From contig CAUDNR010000213.1 in assembly GCA_958430865.1 (NCBI GenBank), positions 68,732 through 128,500 of the forward strand: 59,769 nt of DNA, given 5' to 3'. Source of the DNA: Entrophospora sp. SA101 (taxonomy: Eukaryota > Glomeromycota > Glomeromycetes > Entrophosporales > Entrophosporaceae). Shown piece by piece: positions 51,543 through 59,769 of this stretch (within the stretch, counting starts at the first letter, position 1; the number at the start of each line of letters is the position of its first letter). A model generated the notes under the pieces. It did no database searches and was not told the origin of the DNA. It worked only from the letters and a program-made list of their open reading frames with translations. The position numbers were made by a program, and so were the translations under genes.

Positions 51543-52274
51543 CTATTTGCTCTTTTGTAAGATATAAGTGTTGAATTTTTCCCTAGTTATTTCTTTTGCT
51601 TGCTTAACTCTGTTCTTTACTTTGTTAGTTAAGAGTTTAAATTTGTTTTCTTTTCTTGGTAAAGTTGGCAGTTCTTGAAATTGTTTGTTTGCTAAATAAT
51701 TCTGCCATGAAACAACATTTTCTAACAGCTCTATTTGTTTCAAAGCTTTTTCTAAGTTATCATCCTTTTCTTTGCTTTGTCTTATTCTCCATTCTTTAGC
51801 CACCTCAAGAGCTTCTAAATGACAATCAGATGTTTCCTCCTCTAATTCTAATGCTTCTTCTAACTCTTGTTTGGTTATCTCTAACTCAGCAACACTTTTT
51901 TCTAGAATAGCATTCTTTTCTTCAAGTTCTTTATTTTTATCATAAGTAAATCTAAAAGAATCTGAAGTAGCTAATGTTCATTCACTAAATCCTTTAACAA
52001 TGTTTTCAATAGTGAATTCATTACCAAAAATAACTTTCTCAACTCCATTTTCTTTTTGAATATTTACCCACTCATCTCAAGCTCAAAAATGTTGTTTTAA
52101 GGTCATTAAAGTGCCAGCAATTTCTGGTCTTTCACTTTCCATAACATTGTTAACTGCATTTAAAGTTCTTAGTTTAAAGTTTTCATATTTATCAGCTAAT
52201 TGCTTTCTTAATGTTTCAATTTTGTTTAATAGTTTTTGGTTTTTTTCTTGTTGTTCTGTAATTATGTTTACCAT
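51543..52274 (-). CDS. Cassette gene A: 243-codon coiled-coil protein with three in-frame TGA codons (copy B)
   Basis: ATG 52,274 to TAG 51,543. The frame is free of TAA, TAG and frameshifts over 243 codons but contains TGA at 52,083-52,085, 52,077-52,079 and 51,978-51,980. Around them it reads LKQHF-TGA-A-TGA-DEWVNI and GFSE-TGA-TLATSD. Three other tryptophans are TGG. All visible arginines are AGA. The protein has N- and C-terminal coiled coils (QEKNQKLLNKIETLRKQ, KNKELEEKNAILEKS) and a basic tail. The stop is followed after one base by the gene B ATG. Under the standard code only the first 63 residues could be made. No family recognised. Confidence 0.5.
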
Positions 52275-52299
52275 GATTTTCTTCTTTTAATAATACTTA

Positions 52300-52569
52300 T
52301 ATCCTTTTTAGATTAAAATGAATGCGTCACACTGTAATTCAATCAATCGTTGATTTGGCTTTATTTTTTGATCATATAGAAAAATTGGATCGGATGTGCA
52401 AATATATGGAGCATTCGCTCAATCTGGATATACATATCCTTTTTAGATTAAAATGAATGCGTCACACTGTAATTCAATCAATCGTTGATTTGGCTTTATT
52501 TTTTGATCATATAGAAAAATTGGATCGGATGTGCAAATATATGGAGCATTCGCTCAATCTGGATATACA
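52300..52569. repeat. 135-bp tandem duplication, unique to copy B
   Basis: The segment from TATCCTTTTTAGATTAAAAT through CTGGATATACA is present twice in direct succession (offset 135 bp), whereas copy A has it once. The junction shows ATAT/ATAC microhomology. It duplicates the promoter side and first ~45 codons of the 68-aa ORF. Confidence 0.9.
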
Positions 52570-52663
52570 TGTGGATGAATATCTTCTGCCAGATAGATAT
52601 TATGATGCTCCATGTTGGTCAAACTATAAGAAATACCAATTATCAAATAGATTTGTATGGTAA
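52457..52663 (+). CDS. Hypothetical 68-aa ORF (copy B)
   Basis: Identical to 23,869-24,075 (MRHTVIQSIVDLALFFDH start). Preceded by the extra 135-bp unit, which contains a truncated repeat of the same start. No family recognised. Its status as a gene is doubtful. Confidence 0.28.
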   Translation: MRHTVIQSIVDLALFFDHIEKLDRMCKYMEHSLNLDIHVDEYLLPDRYYDAPCWSNYKKYQLSNRFVW

Positions 52664-53280
52664 ACCTTAGTGTATGATGCTAAAAATTAGCATTAGCTCT
52701 TGAACGTGGATATATTGTCAGAATGTAATCTTATGTTCCAGTAGGATTTGTTCCCAATGGTCAAATGATGTAATTATTCGATCATGAAATCAATATTTTT
52801 TTATACTCTATGACCTATTATTTAATAATTTCATAGTCTAGGTTTAATCCAAGGTTATATACAATTACGTATAAACGGATTATCCCAATTACAGTTGTTT
52901 GTTAAAGTCCTTTCTTCATGTTAGTTGCAACAATAATAAAATTTCGTGGTCACGTGAATTTAGAGTCTATAACGAACTTAAAATTTAAGCCCGAGTTTTA
53001 ATCTCTCTCTAAATAATATTTAATATTAAATAAATATTAATCAGTCCTTGTGTGATTGTGGCAATAAAATAACGTTAAAACGTCTTTTTGATGAAAATTA
53101 TATAAATCGGCATAAATAATTTAGAATTCAAAAGATTAAATTTATATGCTTAGGAATTAAATTAATAGCTTGATTTATTACAATTACAATTACAATATCA
53201 AATCTGATTACAATATAACAATAAATATTAAGTCTAAGATTATTATTATTATTATTATTAATTGTATACATTTATCAATA

Positions 53281-54297
<1,017 letters not shown>

Positions 54298-55092
54298 TTC
54301 TGTTTTTATTTCAAATTCTAATTATGGCTGTTGATGATTTCAATAATCAATTAATTTAATTTTTTAAAAAAAAGGGAAGGGAAATAAAATTAAATATAAA
54401 TAATAAAATTCAATATAGAATCATGTGAGGATTATTATTTGAAGGTCAAAGAAAGTTTACACTACATGCTTTATTTATAAAATAACTAAAATAACCGCGA
54501 ATTGTATTCACTCTTTCATTTTTCTTTTCCAAATCTGGTCCAAACAAATATCATAAACAAAAGAGATAATTTATTTTTAAGTTAATAACAGCAACAAACA
54601 AAAATAAATTTTATGTAATACCAATAATATTAATAATAATAATGAAAACGATGATAATAACAAAAGGCGAAAAAGAATCACCATACTAATACTATTACTT
54701 GTTTACTACTTATTTATCATATTTAATACCTATTTGTTTTGGTCATGTTTATGGAAAAAGATTTTTAAAAAGGACAAGAACATATGTAATATTAATACCT
54801 CGTAAATTGTTATTTATTTATTTTCTCAACATTTTGATAATCTCTATATAAGAATAAAATTATGATCAAAATCTGAATATATAACGCAAGGGGCTCTCAT
54901 CATATGCTTCCATTTTCTGAACCGCAATTTATTATTTTTACCTTTTTCTGGAAGCTCTGTAAATTGAATTAATGAGTACCTACCTGGGTAGAAAAATTAC
55001 ATTGCTTGAACGAGAGACAAAAGATCACTGTAAACTTTTCAATTGGCTAGCAAAACCAAAGATTGTTTAGATCCAATTATTCGGATCTGCTC

Positions 55093-56642
55093 GGAATGAA
55101 GGTCTATGTGCTGATGTTGTTGAACAAACAGTTGAAAATATGGTACTTCATCTGGTAGTTCAAGAACTGAAGTTGGTACATTGGATGATTTTCATTTACA
55201 AGAAGAAGCGTTGATGTCGGATTCGTCGGTAAACTTGCTACTATGGGCATTTCAATAATTAATAGTACTAATTTTCCTGGTTGGTTTTCAAATATAATAT
55301 CCGGAAATTTTATTGAATAGAAACCCATCAACCTTGGAAAAAGATTTATTGGTTGTCGAAGGTCTTTATTCGTGGAAGATAATATATGTAATCTGCCAAG
55401 TCATTAGAAAACATAAAGTAAAAAAGGTTTTTTTTTACATTTAATTGCTATTTTATTATTACTTGGGAAATCCAAATGATTCAATTATTAAATAATGCAT
55501 TATTTATTTGTATGTTGATAAAGCATATAGTATAAAAGCATTGGGTCCAAGAGGTATAAGCGTATGTGATTATTATGGTATAAATCCTGACAAGGTTGAC
55601 ATTTTTGATGGAAACATTTACAAAATTAGAGGTTAGAATCGACTAAAATAGTCGACTATTTTAGTCAACTAAACTTTTTTTTGAACAACTAATAGTCGAC
55701 TATCTTAGTAGACTACTAATATTACTAATGCTAATACTAATGCTAATGATATTAATACTATGCTAATATTATTATTGTCTGACCAATTACGATTTTTGTG
55801 CTTTATCATTCAAAATGGAAAATTTTTATGCGGAAGAATATCAATACCATCAATATGATGATGACGACAATGGTGGTGTTGTTGTTGTTGATAATTTTAC
55901 ATGTGAACTAATAAACACTTTCGGTACAAGGTCCAATGATTTAAGCGGTGGTACCAGAAGACCTTTAAAAAAACGAATCGTAACACATGGTTTTGTGTGG
56001 AAGTATTTTGAAAAGATTCAAATGGAAATGAATTCGTAATTTACAAATTAAAAAAAAAAAAATTGAAATATTATTATTAAAAAAAAATTTAGTCAACTAA
56101 AGAAATTTTGGCCAACTAGTGGTCGACTAAGGATTTTTTTGGACGATTCCAACCTCTATACAAAATCATTTGGTGCTGCTGATAATACATTACATCGTCA
56201 AAAGAGATTATTGATAATTTTTGATTGAGAAAACATGCGTCAGTCAGTCTATGCTGAATCAATACTAATACTACAACGAATCTACACTTTGATATCAATT
56301 ATTATTGGTGGTGAAGATGATGCAAACAAATGGAGAAGGCAATGTGAGATTGGAAAAAATTGGCATTTAATGATAGATAGATATTTGAGTACTAATTTGA
56401 GAAGAATGGGTTTCATCATATATGATGATGATATTGACACGTCAATCATCCCATTACTGCTATTCAACCCTGCTAAAATACCCGTCTTCTCAAGAGAATG
56501 TCTAAAATCAAACATTGCTGTAGTTATTGTTGCGCATCCTGTCATGCCAATGATCTCATCTAGAGCTAGATTTTTGTATCTTAGCTGCTCGTATTAAAAC
56601 AAGACAAGATTTAGATGAAATATTGAAATCTTGTAATGGGTA
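55093..56642 (+). pseudogene. Serine palmitoyltransferase subunit 2 (LCB2) pseudogene (copy B)
   Basis: Same order of broken LCB2 blocks as at 26,505-28,010, with the same stops and the same hAT insertion. Thus decay and insertion both preceded the duplication. Confidence 0.85.
55627..56158 (+). mobile_element. Non-autonomous hAT element inside LCB2 (copy B, fuller version)
   Basis: 532 bp with the same ends and TACAAAAT target duplications as copy A. It keeps 44 bp (an Asp/Val-coding GATGATGACGACAATGG stretch) that copy A lacks, making the internal frame start MENFYAEEYQYHQYDDDD and run 74 codons into the BED-like GFVWKYFEKI. It is therefore nearer the ancestral state. Confidence 0.9.
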
Positions 56643-56765
56643 GGTGAAATCTTGCAACTTAAATTATCAAAGAAAATCAATAACAATCAGTTATTTGTTT
56701 ACAAATTTTTATAAATAGGTGTTGTGCAACTCAAAAATTGTTTTTTCCTCCAAAAAACAAAAAAG

Positions 56766-58160
56766 ATGTTTATACCGCTTGAACTTTTATGTGAAATATT
56801 CAATCACCTCCAGTATGATTATAGAACATTACACTCTTGCATACTATTAAATAAGCAATGTCTTAATATTAATATTTCAACTTTATGGAAAGATCCATTT
56901 TATTCTATTAAAAGCGCTAAAATATTAATCGATTGCTTGTTAGTAGAAGACAAGGATTTCTTAGTAAAAAATGACATCAAAATAAAGTTTAAATTATTGA
57001 AGAAACCACCATTATACAACTATGCTAAATTTATAACTGATTTAGATATTTCAGATTGCGAAAATCGTTTGAGAAAACTGATATATGACGGTAACCTTGA
57101 CTTAGTTAAATATAGATTATTGTGTTTCATTTTCAATCATTCAACTATCAGAGAACTTAGAGGTGTTTATTGGGAAGATGGTGGCTGGATGATTAATCAC
57201 CATAGATTCAACGCTTGTTTTCAGAATCTTTATAGATTCGATTTTGAACATACTGCTGGTTATGAAGTTTCAGGTAAATTAGCAGATGTTTGTAAAAATA
57301 TTCAAATTTTTACAATAGATTGTAACGATGAATTTTTGGAAGTGGACGAGGTTGAACTCAACTTGGCAAAACTAATTAAAGCACAGTATCAAATTAAAAA
57401 AATACATTTTTATTCAAATAATAAATATAATAGTGTGTCTATATCAAATGAAATTAAAGAAGCAATATTAACTCATTCAAACTCAATAGTTGATTATGCA
57501 ATTACTGGAAGAGATAATTCACGTTCTTTAAATACTTTATCATTGCCAGCAACATTTAAAAATCTAGAAATTTTACTTTGTAATCAGAAAATTTTAGAAA
57601 ATATCAAATCTATTTTTTATCCAAAGATTAAAGGTTTGCATTTCTATGACACATCTACTCGGGATTCATCAGATTTCCTTAAAATAAATGGAAGCACCCT
57701 TAAATCTCTGAAAGTCAACAACATACGCGATAGAGAATCTTTGGGAGAACTTATCGAGTCAATTGGTCAAAATTGTCGAAATTTGGAAAATTTATGTTTA
57801 TTTTATAAAAATGAATTTGATCAAGAATTACTCAAAATTTTTAATAATTGCACAAATTTAAAATCGATTAATTTTTTTTATAAATGGGAAGAATGTAATT
57901 TGGATGGAAATATCATATTGAAATTGTTAAGTCAAACTTCACTAAAACAATTAAAATCAATAATTTTTGAAACACCAACTGATATTTCTGATGAATCACT
58001 GGAGAACCTAATGATTAGTTGGAAAGGACCTAAACCTTTTACATTAAATATTTCTAATAAGATTCACAAAAAAAATATCAAGCATAACTTGGAAGATGGT
58101 CTAGTAAATTTGTTAAACACATATCAAGATCAGGGATTTTTAAATTATAAATTTACATGA
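56766..58160 (+). CDS. F-box/LRR-like protein, 464 aa (copy B)
   Basis: The predicted protein is the same as that of copy A (28,134-29,528), offset 28,632. ATG 56,766 starts MFIPLELLCEIFNHLQ. Intact F-box and LRR-like body; a probable SCF substrate receptor by family. Confidence 0.88.
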   Translation: MFIPLELLCEIFNHLQYDYRTLHSCILLNKQCLNINISTLWKDPFYSIKSAKILIDCLLVEDKDFLVKNDIKIKFKLLKKPPLYNYAKFITDLDISDCENRLRKLIYDGNLDLVKYRLLCFIFNHSTIRELRGVYWEDGGWMINHHRFNACFQNLYRFDFEHTAGYEVSGKLADVCKNIQIFTIDCNDEFLEVDEVELNLAKLIKAQYQIKKIHFYSNNKYNSVSISNEIKEAILTHSNSIVDYAITGRDNSRSLNTLSLPATFKNLEILLCNQKILENIKSIFYPKIKGLHFYDTSTRDSSDFLKINGSTLKSLKVNNIRDRESLGELIESIGQNCRNLENLCLFYKNEFDQELLKIFNNCTNLKSINFFYKWEECNLDGNIILKLLSQTSLKQLKSIIFETPTDISDESLENLMISWKGPKPFTLNISNKIHKKNIKHNLEDGLVNLLNTYQDQGFLNYKFT

Positions 58161-59769
58161 ATTGTTTTTGTTAAAATTATACCTTTAACAAAAAATTCAA
58201 ATTGAATTCCTTTATTTTTTCTGAACTCAATGTATAATTTTCGTTATTATTATTATATGCAAGTGAAATCATTTGTTAAAATTTAACGATTTAAATTTAA
58301 CTGAGACAAAAATAAGAAATAAAAATCAAAATTAAATAAAATTAAAGAATGTAAGATAGAAAATTTATATATATACAGGGCATACCACATAATTACAGGG
58401 GTCAAATTTAGCAAATTGTTTAATACTAAATAATAACTCTTATGAAGGTAAGTTGAAAAAAAAAAGTATACATATATAAAACAAGTACTCAGCTACATTG
58501 ACAAGATACTTTAGAACCTCGATGATACACAGCAGTGAGCTACCCAGCATCATGGTATGCAGATGGAATCCTGTTGTCATAAAGTGACGATTCAGGTCTA
58601 ATAGAACCCGAAGCACCAAAATCCAAAGTCAAGCCCATTGCAACCGGAAAATATGCTAAATAGAATGGAGAAAGCGCACAATTCCTCGATATAATGAACT
58701 AAAGAAAGTGAATTATAGACCCGAGAGCAATTTTTACACGTTAATGGAATGACAAAAGAAATTTCGCTTCATTAACTGATTTATTGCCCTCCATATCTGA
58801 GATCAACCTTTTACATGTTACTTCATCCTCCCTGATAGTTCACCAGTAAAGACAATTACTTATTTTACAATAATAACAATTAATAATAATAAGCATTGAC
58901 ATTATTTATTTGCTAAGAGGGGGGCATCGAATAAATACTCCTTCATTCTTTACAGTTTTTAAATGAGTTAAAAATTTCCTGGCTGATGCATAAATAAAGT
59001 GAGTATTTATCACCAATTGAATTTTTGGGAAAACGAAATATGGTATTTACTAATGAATTATTTGGTTATTTCTCAAGTCGAAACCTGTTCTTATTTTCTT
59101 CTCACAAGTACATCGAATTCATAATCAGAGCTATCTACATTAGAGACATGAATTGTTACGTAACTACGAATAAAAAAAAATGTATTATTTTATTTGTAAT
59201 CAGTACAAGTACTAAATATTTTTTTAATAAAAAAAAACCTGCAGTCGATTAAAAAAAAATTTTGGGAGCAATTAAATTAATGTTAGTTAATAATAATACT
59301 CTATTACTATATTATACATTACATGATTCAAAAATCGTCTTTTTAAACAGAAGTTTGATAACTTTTCTTGTAAAAGCAATATTATTAGCATCAGATAGAA
59401 AAAATTAATATAAAAATTATTGGAGAAATGTATAATATTGCAGTGAAAATCAAATAAGTTATTTTTTACAATTAGTCAGAACTATTGGGAAATAAAAAAA
59501 TTATTATAGAGAAAAGTATATTCATGCTTTTGAATTAGAGATAAAGCTCCGAACGGTTCGAAGAATTTCGGTTCGGTTCCGATTTCTAAAAAGTTAAACG
59601 AAAATTTCAGTTCAGAGCTTTAGGCTAAAAATTTGGTATTCTCATTTTTGCATTCTGCTTATTTAGAATTAAATTTATTAATTCTAACCTAATAACGAGT
59701 TTTTCCTGGAGACATAGACTTACTTACTCAAAGACGTTGTATTTTAAAACCTAAACAATAAGAGTTTAA
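58161..59769. other. Duplicated intergenic stretch to the end of the window
   Basis: Repeats 29,529-31,137. Includes the same possible orphan 3' exon (minus strand, about 58,652-58,542, ending YHDAG then TAG) and the same CAGGGCATACC motif. No intact gene. Confidence 0.4.

Overview
The window looks like a nuclear scaffold of an arbuscular mycorrhizal fungus (Glomeromycotina, Rhizophagus-like). It is strongly AT-rich. Its genes are widely spaced and split by short AT-rich introns with GTAAG-type donors. The recognisable families (BTB-BACK-TLDc, F-box/LRR, hAT, Tc1 and pogo elements) are those expanded in these fungi, and transposon debris fills most of the space. Two runs of 10 N (20,682-20,691 and 42,522-42,531) divide it into three contigs.

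Contig 1 (1-20,681). A decayed BTB-BACK-TLDc gene and a Tc1 fossil (2.6-4.6 kb) are followed by two intact housekeeping genes: a two-exon NTF2-like protein (6,183-7,103) and an eight-exon ankyrin-PH-FFAT-ORD oxysterol-binding protein of the Osh1 type (11,593-7,325, minus). From 11.8 to 20.6 kb there is only debris: a TA-flanked MITE, a frameshifted coiled-coil gene, a hAT remnant, a complete but dead Tc1 element and a 1.06-kb pogo-like element.

Contig 2 (20,692-42,521). It begins with a cassette of small coiled-coil, zinc-ribbon and membrane-anchor genes packed like a prokaryotic operon and carrying in-frame TGA codons. Next come a Rab8/Ypt2 GTPase, a dead serine palmitoyltransferase (LCB2) gene split by a non-autonomous hAT element, and an F-box gene. 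At 32,751-41,388 lies the most unusual object: an 8,638-bp unit encoding a protein-primed-type (family B) DNA polymerase fused to an F-box/LRR domain, a DDE integrase, a Gag with a zinc knuckle, a retropepsin, a coiled-coil membrane protein, an HTH protein and two small ORFs. No reverse transcriptase is present. The first 1,133 bp of the unit recur head-to-tail at 41,389 until the contig ends. It combines a Polinton/Maverick-like replication-integration pair with a retroelement-like Gag-protease pair.

Contig 3 (42,532-59,769). It holds the 3' end of a Pif1-like helicase beside a repeated terminal sequence, an RRP17/NOL12 ribosome-biogenesis gene, a small secreted protein gene, several MITEs with exact 8-bp target duplications, a second copy of the operon-like cassette, and a nearly perfect 7.7-kb duplication of the Rab-LCB2-F-box block. 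The duplication runs off the end of the window.

All assignments come from reading translations and motifs by eye. No database search was run, and exon boundaries were inferred from splice consensus and reading-frame continuity.
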